64,000 nucleotides of DNA, from assembly GCA_019347575.1 (NCBI GenBank), contig JAHWKY010000005.1:124001-188000 (forward strand), written 5' to 3'. The position numbers and the translations under genes were made by a program. The notes under the pieces are model-generated. The model was not told where the DNA came from, ran no database searches, and saw nothing but the letters and a program-made list of their open reading frames with translations. Shown here in pieces: positions 1 to 7,968 of this stretch. The stretch's first letter is position 1, and each line of letters opens with the position of its first letter. Origin of the DNA: Actinomycetota bacterium. GTDB taxonomy: Bacteria > Actinomycetota > Nitriliruptoria > Nitriliruptorales > Nitriliruptoraceae.

Positions 1-238
1 CGCCATCGGGAACCGCCGGGGCGGCGTCGCCGAAAGCGACGACCACGGGGCCCACGGCAGCGAGCCGCGCGTAGCGGTCGTGCTCGGAGGCGAACCATCG
101 GCCGTGCTGGAACACGGCGAGGATCGCCCCTTCCTCGCCGGCTTCGTCGAGCATCAGCGCGACGTCCTCGAGGGCCTGGGTCAGCACCGTCAGGCTGAGG
201 CGGGAGAGGACCCGGGTCCCCGTGTCCAGCAGGCTCAC
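1..238 (-). CDS. DICT-type sensory domain protein, N-terminal part (runs off the window)
   Basis: The first 79 codons of a gene on the minus strand are present, starting at a GTG that overlaps the stop of the upstream gene (GTGA). The translation runs from VSLLDTGTRV through AVFQHGRWFASEHDRY to GPVVVAFGD. The pattern of a predicted helix, 'FQ...F..E..RY..LA', then a hydrophobic strand ending in FGD resembles DICT domains, which are sensory modules found with diguanylate cyclases and two-component proteins. The output domain lies outside the window. It is translationally coupled to the YkgJ-type gene. The DICT assignment is by eye and moderate; the reading frame itself is secure. Confidence 0.55.
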   Translation of the reverse strand, partial: MSLLDTGTRVLSRLSLTVLTQALEDVALMLDEAGEEGAILAVFQHGRWFASEHDRYARLAAVGPVVVAFGDAAPAVPDG

Positions 239-933
239 GGCGTCGCCTCCGCTTCCCGATCCATGCGTCCGCTGCCGGGGTGACGCACGCGTCCCTCCTC
301 GTCGAAGAGGTCGGGGTTGATCTCGTAGGCGTCGAAGTCGGCCCAGATCCTCGCGTCGTTCCGGCAGTCGTAGGTGCGGCAGATCGTGGGCCGGTTGGCG
401 TAGACGCCGCAGCTCTTCGACTCCGGATCGCAGTGGACGCACCAGCCGTCCTGCCCCTGGCGGTTCGCGTAGGGGTGCACGAGGTCCCACTGCACCACGC
501 CCTCCAGGACGTCCTGCTCGCTCAGCGGGAAGCGCATCGAGCAACAGGCGGCCTTGCAGAACGGGATCCGGGCCTCGCAGTCGATGTCGGGCAGCTCATC
601 GGGGTCGAGGTCGTACTTGTCCTCCTTCGGTGCGAGGAAGACGCCGAGCCCCGCGTCCTCGAACTGATCCCCGATGGTGTCGCCGATACTGGCGAACCGC
701 TCGTTGGCCTCCTCCTCGGTGACGATGCCCTTGTCGACGAGCAACTGCATCGCCGCCCGCGCCGCGACCGCCGCCTCGAACACGATCCGACCCGAGCGGC
801 GAGCGCGCTCGAAGACGGCCGAGAAGCCCAGGAACAGGTCCGGCTCGTCGAGTTCGGGGAGTTCGGGGCGTTCGGCCTCGGGCGGTACCGCCGTGGGTAG
901 GCCGTTGATCTCGATGATGGGGAACTGGGTCAC
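235..933 (-). CDS. YkgJ-family cysteine cluster protein (putative metal-binding)
   Basis: A 232-residue protein. The GTG start at 933 is chosen because a good ribosome site (GAAGGAG) lies just upstream; the open frame continues further upstream but is not gene-like. The C-terminal half carries the YkgJ/zinc- or iron-chelating cluster: FCKAACC, then WCVHC, then KSCGVYANRP and TICRTYDC. The first ~90 residues are acidic and helical. YkgJ proteins are predicted to bind Fe or Zn through the conserved cysteines; their cellular role is poorly known. The gene is divergent from the injection-system operon across 172 bp and coupled to the DICT-type gene, so a role in the injection system is possible but not shown. 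Confidence 0.8.
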   Translation of the reverse strand: MTQFPIIEINGLPTAVPPEAERPELPELDEPDLFLGFSAVFERARRSGRIVFEAAVAARAAMQLLVDKGIVTEEEANERFASIGDTIGDQFEDAGLGVFLAPKEDKYDLDPDELPDIDCEARIPFCKAACCSMRFPLSEQDVLEGVVQWDLVHPYANRQGQDGWCVHCDPESKSCGVYANRPTICRTYDCRNDARIWADFDAYEINPDLFDEEGRVRHPGSGRMDREAEATP

Positions 934-1105
934 GCTCGCTCCTTCGCTTCCGACCCGCAAGTTGCCACCCGGGGGTCGCCGACTCAAGGGAAGACCGACG
1001 GGGATGTCGGGCGCGCCGAGCTGCCCCTTCGGGCAGGCAGCGGAGCCCCAAGTTCGGCACGGAGGCGGCTGCCCCGGTGGGCGTCGCCCGGTTACGTTGA
1101 CGACG

Positions 1106-1831
1106 ATGATCCACGATGTCGACGAGTCGCTCAAGGCCCTGATCCGGCGCGATGTGCTGGACGGGGCCGACGTCGACCTGTCCTTCGAGGCGCCCACCAA
1201 GGAGTGGGCGGGAAAGCGGCAGCGCCCGACGCTGAGTGTCTTCCTGTACGACTTCCGTGAGGATCTGTCGCGGCGCTTCCACTCGCGCGAGGAAGTACGG
1301 AACGAGGCCGGGATCGTCATCGATCGTCCCGGACCGCCGCGCTTCTTCAAGATGAGCTACCTCGTCACCGCGTGGACGGAGCGAGCCGAGGACGAGCACC
1401 GCGTGCTGTCAGCCGTGCTGAACCAGTTCATGAAGTCGGACGCGATCCCGGCGGACGTCCTCGTCGGGACGCTGACCGAGTACCCGCGCCACGTCCGGGC
1501 CACGATCGCACTGCCGCCGCCACAGGATCGCTCGATCGCTGACATCTGGTCCGCACTGGGCGGCGAGCTCAAGCCGTCGCTCGACCTGGTCATCACCGCG
1601 CCCTTCCAACCCGAACGCCACTTCGAGTTCGGTCCGCCGGTCACCGGTGGCATCAGGGCCAAGCTGCTCGACACCGAGCGACGGACCGAGGAGATCAGCA
1701 AGCGGCGGGGCGCCGACACCGACGGGGACGGTATCCCCGACGACCTGTCCGGTCCGAGCGAGGAGTTCGCGCTCGAGTTCAGCCCGGAGGGAGAGTCCTC
1801 CCGCACCCCGATGGGGACACGCGAGCCGTGA
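1106..1831 (+). CDS. DUF4255 (Pvc16-type) contractile injection system cap/terminator protein
   Basis: A 241-residue protein beginning MIHDVDESLKALIRRD, the usual opening of DUF4255 (Pvc16_N) proteins, followed by the conserved strands around RPTLSVFLYDFRED and the central YLVTAWT segment. Members of this family (Afp16/Pvc16) end or cap the tail tube and sheath in contractile injection systems. The C-terminal ~60 residues (TERRTEEISKRRGAD onward) are charged and probably a linker. It is the first gene of the CIS locus and overlaps the ATPase gene by 4 bp (GTGA). The ATG at 1106 is favoured; an in-frame TTG lies 9 bases upstream. The half-palindrome GGTTAC just before the start resembles the candidate operator sites further down the locus. 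Confidence 0.88.
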   Translation: MIHDVDESLKALIRRDVLDGADVDLSFEAPTKEWAGKRQRPTLSVFLYDFREDLSRRFHSREEVRNEAGIVIDRPGPPRFFKMSYLVTAWTERAEDEHRVLSAVLNQFMKSDAIPADVLVGTLTEYPRHVRATIALPPPQDRSIADIWSALGGELKPSLDLVITAPFQPERHFEFGPPVTGGIRAKLLDTERRTEEISKRRGADTDGDGIPDDLSGPSEEFALEFSPEGESSRTPMGTREP

Positions 1832-3927
1832 CCGTGGCGATGGACGCCTCCCTGACCTACCTCCACCACCGGCTCGCGCTCCTCGAAGCGCGCGTCCGTG
1901 CGGCGGTCGCGCAGCGGCGGGTCGACGACCCCGTCCCCGACGATCGCTTCCGGGGGTTGTACCTCTCGGACGCCCAGGTCGACGCCATCCTCGAGGAGTC
2001 GGGGCGCCTGTTGCGCCCCGCCATCCCCGAGCCCGAGACCTCCGAGGCTCAGGAGCGCATCGAGAAGGAAGCTGATGCGGCCGAGTCCGCAGGCGAGGTC
2101 GTCCGTCTCCGGGAGCTCGCGCGTCGTTTCGACCTCGCCGAGCTCGACGTCGACATCCTGCTGGTCGCGATCGCTCCCGATCTCGATCCACGGTTCGAGC
2201 CTCTCTACGGGTACCTGCACGATGACGTCACACGGCGGCGAGCCAGCACCGGGCTCGCCCTCGAACTGATCGGCCGAGGGACGGGTGCCGGCGAGGCACG
2301 CGGGCGCTTCAACGCCGACGGGCGTCTCGTGGGTAGCGGCCTGCTCGTCGTGGAGGAGACGGAGCGGCCCTTCCTCACCCGCTCATTGCGCGTGCCGGAC
2401 CGGGTCACCTCTCACCTGCTCGGCGACGACACGCCCGATCCAGCGGTGGCCGCGCTCATGACCGACTGCACGCCGGCGGACATCGGTGACCGAGGCATGC
2501 TGGAACGGGTGCTGACCGAGCCTCGGGCGCTCGTGTACCTCAAGGAGCGCCCCGGGGCGGCATCGTTCTCGTTCGCGTCCTCGGCTCTGGAGGCGGTCGG
2601 ACGGCCCTGGATCGCCCTCGACCTGCACCGGCTCGATCCCACCGACGATCCATGCGAGATCGCCGCCGCCGCGGCGCGGGAAGCCAGGCTCATCGGCGGG
2701 GCGGTCGTGGCCGGGCCTGTCGATGACATCGCCGAACGGGAGGGCAAAGGCGTCCGGTGCTTCGCCGAGCTGCGCTGCCCGACGGTGCTGGTCGGTACCA
2801 AGGGCTGGGACCCGATGTGGTCACGGGACGTCCCGCTGCTCCTCGACGCGCCGCGCCCGACGGTCGAGCAGCGCGAGCGCATCTGGCGGTCGGCGCTGGA
2901 CGGTCACCTCCCCGGCGACGAGGTGGTCCGGGCCACCGCCGCGTTCCACCTCACCCCGGAGCAGGCCCAGCGGGCCGCGGTGGCGGCCGAGCAGTACGCA
3001 TCCGCGTCCTGCCGCCCGGTGGAGGTCCCCGACGTGCAGGCCGGTGCTCGTGCCCAGAACGCCGCGGGCCTGGAGCGCCTGGCGCGTCGCATCCGGCCCC
3101 GCGCGTTGTGGGAGGACCTCATCCTCAAGCCGAAGGTGGAGGAGCAGCTGCGCGAGCTGGTCGCCCGGGTCAAGCATCGCGCGACCGTCCTCGAGACGTG
3201 GCAGATGGGGGTGCGCTCGACCCGGGGGCGCGGCATCACGGGGCTCTTCGCGGGGGAGTCGGGGACCGGCAAGACGATGTCGGCGGAGGTGATCGCGGGT
3301 GCGCTCGGCCTCGACCTGTACGTGATCGACCTGTCGACCGTGGTAAGCAAGTACATCGGCGAGACCGAGAAGAACCTCGACCGCATCTTCGGGGAGGCCG
3401 ATCGGGTCAGCGGGGTCCTGCTCTTCGACGAGGCCGACGCCCTGTTCGGGAAGCGCTCGGAGGTCAAGGACGCCCACGATCGGTACGCCAACGTCGAGAC
3501 CGCCTACCTGCTGCAGCGCATGGAGCAGTTCGACGGCCTGGCGATCCTGACCACGAACCTGCGGAGCAACATCGACGAGGCGTTCACGCGCCGTCTGGAT
3601 GTCATCGTGGATATCCCCATCCCCGAGGAGCCGGATCGCCGGCGGCTGTGGGAGCTGTACGTCAGCAAGGGCATCCCTCTGGGTGACGACCTCGACCTCG
3701 ACTTCCTCGCGGGCTCCTTCGAGGTCGCGGGAGGCAACATCCGCAACATCGTCGTCACGAGCGCCTACCTAGCCGCCGCTGACAGCACCCCCGTGACGAT
3801 GGGCCACCTCATCCGTGGCACCGAGCGGGAGTACCGCAAGCTGGGGCGGCTCTGCCTCGAGGACGACTTCGGTCCCTACTTCCACCTCGTAGCGAACGCC
3901 ACCCCTGTCCTGCCCGGCCTGTCCTGA
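1828..3927 (+). CDS. AAA+ ATPase of the contractile injection system (Afp15/Pvc15-type)
   Basis: A 699-residue protein. The C-terminal AAA+ domain has Walker A GESGTGKT (about residues 476-483), Walker B LLFDEADALF (about 531-540), a TTN sensor-1 element and the FTRRLD arginine finger near 588. The N-terminal ~430 residues form the helical domain plus a degenerate ATPase-like domain typical of the Afp15/Pvc15 group. These ATPases are core CIS proteins, proposed to act in particle assembly or cargo loading inside the producing cell. The GTG start overlaps the DUF4255 stop. A direct repeat of an unusual 26-bp unit begins on the base after the stop codon. Confidence 0.92.
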   Translation: MTVAMDASLTYLHHRLALLEARVRAAVAQRRVDDPVPDDRFRGLYLSDAQVDAILEESGRLLRPAIPEPETSEAQERIEKEADAAESAGEVVRLRELARRFDLAELDVDILLVAIAPDLDPRFEPLYGYLHDDVTRRRASTGLALELIGRGTGAGEARGRFNADGRLVGSGLLVVEETERPFLTRSLRVPDRVTSHLLGDDTPDPAVAALMTDCTPADIGDRGMLERVLTEPRALVYLKERPGAASFSFASSALEAVGRPWIALDLHRLDPTDDPCEIAAAAAREARLIGGAVVAGPVDDIAEREGKGVRCFAELRCPTVLVGTKGWDPMWSRDVPLLLDAPRPTVEQRERIWRSALDGHLPGDEVVRATAAFHLTPEQAQRAAVAAEQYASASCRPVEVPDVQAGARAQNAAGLERLARRIRPRALWEDLILKPKVEEQLRELVARVKHRATVLETWQMGVRSTRGRGITGLFAGESGTGKTMSAEVIAGALGLDLYVIDLSTVVSKYIGETEKNLDRIFGEADRVSGVLLFDEADALFGKRSEVKDAHDRYANVETAYLLQRMEQFDGLAILTTNLRSNIDEAFTRRLDVIVDIPIPEEPDRRRLWELYVSKGIPLGDDLDLDFLAGSFEVAGGNIRNIVVTSAYLAAADSTPVTMGHLIRGTEREYRKLGRLCLEDDFGPYFHLVANATPVLPGLS

Positions 3928-3987
3928 GTGCTCAAGTAGCGAAGCGGTAGCACAACACTGAGTGCTCAAGTAGCGAAGCGGTAGCAC
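3928..3987 (+). repeat. Two direct copies of a 26-bp dispersed unit
   Basis: Two identical 26-bp units at 3928-3953 and 3962-3987 (34-bp period) read GTGCTCAAGTAGCG then AAGCGGTAGCAC. The ends (GTGCT/AGCAC) are complementary, so each can form a short stem. Three copies of the same unit, differing at one base (A to G at position 8), lie at 41898-41995 on the other strand inside the mce operon, in the same orientation relative to transcription. The copies here lie directly between the ATPase stop codon and the next gene. I see no coding role at this site. Confidence 0.85.
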
Positions 3988-4134
3988 AGCACGAGAGGCT
4001 TGCCCTTTGGGGCAGACAGCGCTGCGCCCGTTATCGCTCGTTCTTCTCTTCCCTCGGGGCGGGACGCCAGGTAGACCTCGGAGCGAGGACGTGGAGGTGA
4101 GGCCCTGTCACGGTTCGCTGACCCGAGCCCCGAG

Positions 4135-4329
4135 ATGGTGGCACGAGCGACCCCCCACGCCCGCGCGCAGCGTGACGTCGGATCGGCGCACCAGCCTGGG
4201 CATGCGCACGACGCCCGCTCGTTGCTCCACCTGCAACGAGCAGCCGGCAACGCCGCGGTCTCGGCCCTACTATCCGTACAACGGTGTGGTGGCGAGAAGC
4301 ACGAGGGTTGTCCCTGCGCCGACTGCTGA
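4135..4329 (+). CDS. Small Cys-rich eCIS protein with LQRAAGNAAV motif
   Basis: A 64-residue frame, ATG at 4135, with residues 33-50 reading LQRAAGNAAVSALLSVQR and a Cys-rich tail (CGG..CPCADC). The same LQRAAGNAAV..LLQR signature occurs at residues 43-58 of the next gene product, a DUF4157 protein; I know it as an N-terminal signature of many DUF4157/eCIS-associated proteins. The start has only a weak purine-rich upstream site, which lowers confidence. It may be a stand-alone small component, a cargo-type adaptor, or a truncated DUF4157 protein that has lost its metalloprotease-like domain. The flanking 3988-4134 stretch shows no other gene. Confidence 0.55.
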   Translation: MVARATPHARAQRDVGSAHQPGHAHDARSLLHLQRAAGNAAVSALLSVQRCGGEKHEGCPCADC

Positions 4330-4368
4330 TCCGCGACGTGCCGGGCGGGCCCGGCAGGAGGGACTCAG

Positions 4369-5160
4369 ATGTCTGACTTCCAGTTCGAGGACGTCGCTCG
4401 GGCGGCGCACGCGCACCGGCGCGACGAGCAGACGGACACCGACAAGACCAAGGACGCCGGCCCGGCCGGCGGACCCGCAGCGAAGATCCAGAGCCTGCAG
4501 CGAGCCGCGGGGAACGCGGCCGTGGGCCACCTGCTCCAGCGCGAGGAGGGGGCGGGCGCTGGGGCGGCATCCGTGAAGGACATCGTGGGCAAGGGCGGTG
4601 GCTCCCCCCTCCCCGAGGACGTCCGAGGCGAGATGGAGTCAGGCCTCGGGGCGGATCTCAGCGGCGTCCGCGTGCACACCGACAGCAAGGCGGACGAATC
4701 CGCCAAGGCCGTGAACGCCCACGCGTACACGTCGGGTAGCGACGTGGTCTTCCAGCAGGGCAAGTACGACCCGAGCTCGACCGATGGCAAGAAGACGCTC
4801 GCTCACGAGCTGACGCACGTCGTCCAGCAGAGCCAGGGCCCGGTCGACGGTACCTCGGTGGGCGGCGGGATCAAGGTCAGCGACCCCCACGACCGGTTCG
4901 AGCAGGAAGCTGACCAGGTCGCCGACGACGTCGTCAGCCGCCAGTCGGCGCAACCCGACGTGCAGCGTGAGGCGGCTCCGGAGGAGGAGGAGCCCGTGGC
5001 GGGCCAGTGGGTGCAGCGCGAGGCGGCTCCGGAGGAGGAGGAGCCCGTGGCGGGCCAGTGGGTGCAGCGCGAGGCGGCTCCGGAGGAGGAGGAGCCCGTG
5101 GCCGGACAGTGGGTCCAGCGCCAGGAGGATGAAGGCGAGATGGCCGAGGGCGAGGAGTAG
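4369..5160 (+). CDS. DUF4157 (eCIS core) protein with HExxH motif and acidic QR repeats
   Basis: A 263-residue protein with a strong ribosome site (GCAGGAGGG) before ATG 4369. Residues 43-58 carry LQRAAGNAAVGHLLQR. The DUF4157 domain (about 72-195) has the putative zinc motif HELTH at 146-150 and the downstream FEQEADQVAD helix that supplies the usual third acidic ligand. The C-terminus has three near-perfect 17-residue repeats (QREAAPEEEEPVAGQWV, 199-249) and ends QRQEDEGEMAEGEE. DUF4157 proteins are hallmark genes of eCIS loci; some are suspected proteases or loaded cargo, but their function is unproven. The strongly acidic tail makes it a good candidate for an unfolded, tube-associated protein. 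Confidence 0.88.
   Translation: MSDFQFEDVARAAHAHRRDEQTDTDKTKDAGPAGGPAAKIQSLQRAAGNAAVGHLLQREEGAGAGAASVKDIVGKGGGSPLPEDVRGEMESGLGADLSGVRVHTDSKADESAKAVNAHAYTSGSDVVFQQGKYDPSSTDGKKTLAHELTHVVQQSQGPVDGTSVGGGIKVSDPHDRFEQEADQVADDVVSRQSAQPDVQREAAPEEEEPVAGQWVQREAAPEEEEPVAGQWVQREAAPEEEEPVAGQWVQRQEDEGEMAEGEE
4963..5115 (+). repeat. Three 51-bp tandem repeats inside the DUF4157 gene
   Basis: Three in-frame 51-bp copies encode QREAAPEEEEPVAGQWV. The nucleotide copies are almost identical, differing mainly at third positions of the first and last copies. This points to recent duplication or ongoing homogenisation. Confidence 0.9.
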
Positions 5161-5178
5161 TAGCGCCCGACCCGTCAC

Positions 5179-5212
5179 GTGAGCGCACCCTGCGGGGCGC
5201 GCTCACTGCTTT
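5179..5212 (+). terminator. Probable terminator after the DUF4157 gene
   Basis: A perfect 8-bp stem (GTGAGCGC 5179-5186 with GCGCTCAC 5199-5206) closes a 12-base loop and is followed by a short T-rich stretch (TGCTTTG). It lies 18 bp past the stop codon and separates the DUF4255-ATPase-DUF4157 block from the sheath operon. Confidence 0.6.
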
Positions 5213-5245
5213 GTGAGGGCCCGTTCGTTCGGCCGGTTGCCCGTT

Positions 5246-5265
5246 CGGGTAACCAGGGTTACCCG
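5246..5265. promoter_or_regulatory. Candidate operator: palindrome upstream of the sheath gene
   Basis: A perfect inverted repeat with 9-bp arms and a 2-bp spacer: CGGGTAACC, AG, GGTTACCCG. It lies 90 bp before the sheath start, in the gap after the terminator, where the promoter of the structural operon should be. The half-site GGTTACCCG recurs at 16331-16339 in front of the tail protein I gene, again within an inverted repeat. A regulator binding site is inferred. Confidence 0.45.
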
Positions 5266-5355
5266 GAGCCCGTCACCCGTAGACGTAGCCCTGAGAGGTC
5301 CTGTGCGCGACCCTCTCGGTGCGGTCTTCCAACGCCAGGGAGAGGAGAAAGACCC

Positions 5356-6885
5356 ATGCCCAACTATCTCTCGCCAGGCGTGTACGTCGAGGAGGTCGAC
5401 GGCGGTGCGCGTCCGATCGAAGGCGTCGGCACAGCCGTCGCTGCCTTCATCGGTACCGCTCCGAAGGGTCCGGTCAACCAGCCGGTCCTCGTCACCAACT
5501 GGAGCCAGTACACGCAGATCTTCGGGGAGTTCATGGAGGGTTCGTACCTCGATGACGCCGTTTACGGCTACTTCCTGAACGGCGGCGGCGCGGCGTACAT
5601 CGTCCGCGTCGGGGGTGACGGCGCGGCCAAGAAGGCGGCCGGCGCCCTCCCCGCACCCAAGGATGCCGAGAAGGACCCCAAGGTCGGCCCCCTCGAGATC
5701 GAGGCGGTCGACGGCGGAGCCGACGGCAACGACATCACCGTTGAGGTCGCCGACCCCACCGACAAGGACGAGAAGGGCGAGAACTTCAAGCTCGTCGTCA
5801 AGGTCGGCGGCAAGGTGGAGGAGGAGTACGACAACCTCAACGCCGACACTGCAGTTCGCACCGTCAACGCGAAGTCCAAGCTGATCAAGCTGGCTTCGCC
5901 CACCGGCGCCAAGGCGATCGCCCCGACCAAGGGTGCGGTCAAGCTGGCGGGTGGCGGTGTTTCGGAGCCTGCCCGGCTCGCTCCCGACGACTACATCGGC
6001 AGCTCGGCCGACCGCACGGGTTTCGGCGGTCTCGAGGCGGTCGACGAGATCACCATGCTGGCATGCCCCGACCTGATGGCGGCGTACCAGACCGGTCTCA
6101 TCGACCTCGAGGGCGTGCAGGCCGTGCAGCTCGCGATGATCGCGCACTGCGAGGCGATGGGTGACCGGCTGGCCATCCTCGACCCGCCGCCCGGTCTCAA
6201 CGCGCAGCAGATCAAGGAGTGGCGCGTCGACAAGGCGGGCTACGACTCGAAGTACGCGGTGCTGTACTGGCCGTGGGTCAAGGTCTTCGACCCCGCGTCG
6301 GGCGAGAACATCTTCGTCCCGCCGAGCGGCCACATGGCCGGTATCTGGGGCCGCAACGACGACACTCGTGGGGTCCACAAGGCTCCCGCGAACGAGGTCG
6401 TCCGCGGAGCCATCGACCTCGAGCTGCGCATCACCAAGACCGAGCACGACCTGCTCAACCCCGAGGGCATCAACGTCATCCGTGCCTTCCCGGGGCGGGG
6501 CATCCGCGTGTGGGGCGCTCGCACCTTGTCGAGCGACCCGGCGTGGCGCTACGTGAACGTCCGGCGGCTCTTCAACTACCTGGAGGAGTCGATCCTGGGC
6601 GGCACGCAGTGGACCGTGTTCGAGCCCAACGACCACGCTCTGTGGGCGAAGATCCGGCGTGCCATCAGCGCCTTCCTCGTCATGGAGTGGCGCAAGGGCG
6701 CGCTGTTCGGGCTCACCCCGGGCGAGGCGTTCTACGTCAAGTGCGACGGTGAGAACAACACGGCCGAATCGATCGACGCCGGCATGGTGATCTGCGAGAT
6801 CGGGGTCGCTCCGGTGAAGCCGGCTGAGTTCGTGGTGTTCAAGCTGTCGCAGTTCTCGGGTGGCGCCTCGAGCGTCGAGGAGTGA
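5356..6885 (+). CDS. Contractile tail sheath protein
   Basis: A 509-residue protein beginning MPNYLSPGVYVEEVDGG, the standard opening of phage-type sheath proteins, after a strong GGGAGAGGAG ribosome site. The C-terminal domain has the conserved RVWGARTLSSDPAWRYVNVRR segment (about residues 382-402) and the helix-strand ending FVVFKLSQF that supplies the sheath-sheath handshake. Residues ~95-200 form an inserted, charged, probably surface-exposed domain. It polymerises around the inner tube and contracts to drive it forward. Only one sheath gene is visible, whereas Afp-type loci often carry two or three. First gene of the structural operon. Confidence 0.95.
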   Translation: MPNYLSPGVYVEEVDGGARPIEGVGTAVAAFIGTAPKGPVNQPVLVTNWSQYTQIFGEFMEGSYLDDAVYGYFLNGGGAAYIVRVGGDGAAKKAAGALPAPKDAEKDPKVGPLEIEAVDGGADGNDITVEVADPTDKDEKGENFKLVVKVGGKVEEEYDNLNADTAVRTVNAKSKLIKLASPTGAKAIAPTKGAVKLAGGGVSEPARLAPDDYIGSSADRTGFGGLEAVDEITMLACPDLMAAYQTGLIDLEGVQAVQLAMIAHCEAMGDRLAILDPPPGLNAQQIKEWRVDKAGYDSKYAVLYWPWVKVFDPASGENIFVPPSGHMAGIWGRNDDTRGVHKAPANEVVRGAIDLELRITKTEHDLLNPEGINVIRAFPGRGIRVWGARTLSSDPAWRYVNVRRLFNYLEESILGGTQWTVFEPNDHALWAKIRRAISAFLVMEWRKGALFGLTPGEAFYVKCDGENNTAESIDAGMVICEIGVAPVKPAEFVVFKLSQFSGGASSVEE

Positions 6886-6920
6886 CGCCGGAGGACCGGC
6901 CTACTAGGAGGTAGAAGCAC

Positions 6921-7364
6921 ATGCCACTGCCAGATCTCGATACGAGTGTCGGCCACTCCTTCGGACTCGAGTTCGATGGCGTGATGATCAAGCAGATCCA
7001 GGAGGTCTCCGGCCTCAAGATGGAGCAGGACGTCATCGAGCTCAAGCAGAACACGTTCGATGGCAAGTACATGATCAAGAAGCTGCCGGGTCGTTGGAAG
7101 GCCGGTGAGCTCACGCTCACGCGCGGTCTGACCGACGACAACAGCTTCGAGGACTGGGTCAAGAACGCCCAGCTCGGCAAGATGGCCGACGCGCGCAAGA
7201 ACGGCGCGGTGATCGTGTACGACTACGAGGGCACCGAGATCCAGCGCTACACGATGACAAACGCGTGGGCGAAGAGTCTGGAGATCGGGACTCTCAAGGC
7301 GGGCGACACGAGCGTTCTCACCGAGAAGCTCACGCTCACCTTCGAAGAGATCGCGCCCGGGTGA
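6921..7364 (+). CDS. Inner tube protein (T4 gp19-like)
   Basis: A 147-residue protein with the gp19/Hcp-like pattern: FGLEFDGVMIKQIQEVSGL at the N-terminus, the LPGRWKAGELTLTRGL loop in the middle and a C-terminal LTEKLTLTFEEI strand. It is the main tube subunit that stacks as hexameric rings inside the sheath. A strong AGGAGGT site precedes the ATG, and the gene follows the sheath gene by 35 bp, as is usual in CIS loci. The stop overlaps the next start (TGATG). Confidence 0.93.
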   Translation: MPLPDLDTSVGHSFGLEFDGVMIKQIQEVSGLKMEQDVIELKQNTFDGKYMIKKLPGRWKAGELTLTRGLTDDNSFEDWVKNAQLGKMADARKNGAVIVYDYEGTEIQRYTMTNAWAKSLEIGTLKAGDTSVLTEKLTLTFEEIAPG

Positions 7365-7810
7365 TGCGCCGGACCTTCGCGGCCAACGAGGTCGCGCCGG
7401 ATGGCCCCGAGGCGTCGCTGCCCGAGGAGCCCACGGAGTCGCTCCGTACGGAGTTCGACTTCGTGTTGCCCCGCGGGTACGTCGACGCCTCGGGGGAGGT
7501 CCACCGCCGCGGGACGATGCGCCTCGCTACCGCACGCGACGAGCTCGTCGCGGCGAAGGACGATCGTGTCCGGGAGAACGCGGCGTACCTGTCCATCGTC
7601 CTGTTGGGACGCGTGGTCACGAGTTTCGGCAGTATCACGGACGTGCACGCCGGTGTGATCGAGAACATGTTCGCATCGGACGTCGCGTTCCTGCAGGACC
7701 TCTACCGACGGATCAACCAGGAGGGTCACACACGGGCGGCGGTGCGCTGTCCCGCGTGTGAACACGACTTCGCGGTCGATGTGGCCGGTGGTCGCCTGGG
7801 GGGATCGTGA
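7364..7810 (+). CDS. Conserved eCIS protein, tail-assembly-chaperone-like
   Basis: A 148-residue protein overlapping the tube stop by one base and the next gene by 4 bp, so tightly coupled. It begins with an acidic stretch (EVAPDGPEASLPEEP), followed by FDFVLPRGYVDASGEVHRRGTMRLATARDEL, a pattern seen in T4-like and CIS tail-assembly proteins just after the tube gene. It ends in a short RCPACEHDF element with one CxxC pair. Its position between tube and DUF6760 genes matches other eCIS loci. A role in folding or delivering tube or tape-like proteins is inferred from position only. Confidence 0.7.
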   Translation: MRRTFAANEVAPDGPEASLPEEPTESLRTEFDFVLPRGYVDASGEVHRRGTMRLATARDELVAAKDDRVRENAAYLSIVLLGRVVTSFGSITDVHAGVIENMFASDVAFLQDLYRRINQEGHTRAAVRCPACEHDFAVDVAGGRLGGS

Positions 7811-7962
7811 CGACCGGCGTCGACCGGCTCTACGAGGAGATCGCGTACATCGCGTACCACTTCAACTGGGGGTACGACGACATCGTCGATCTGGAGCATC
7901 AGGAACGCCGTCGGTTCGTCGAACAGATCGCCAGCATCAACCGACGCCTGGCGGGTGAGTGA
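7807..7962 (+). CDS. DUF6760 small eCIS protein
   Basis: A 51-residue protein, GTG at 7807 overlapping the previous stop. The sequence has LYEEIAYIAYHFNWGYDDI followed by LEHQERRRFVEQI, which I recognise as the DUF6760 pattern of short proteins in CIS loci. It looks like a compact helical protein. With the preceding gene it may resemble the paired tail-assembly chaperones of phages, but I see no frameshift signal linking them. Function unknown. Confidence 0.8.
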   Translation: MTTGVDRLYEEIAYIAYHFNWGYDDIVDLEHQERRRFVEQIASINRRLAGE

Positions 7963-7968
7963 ACGCGG

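Noticed and set aside
1019-1040. Hairpin CTGCCCC-TTC-GGGCAG as terminator or riboswitch
   Set aside because: A short stem in a 172-bp divergent promoter region, with no gene ending there on the plus strand; a similar stem near 4003-4016 suggests chance in GC-rich DNA.
5203-6636. Long minus-strand frame (477 codons) opposite the sheath gene
   Set aside because: It is the antisense shadow of a clear sheath gene in GC-rich DNA; the translation has no recognisable domain and no ribosome site.
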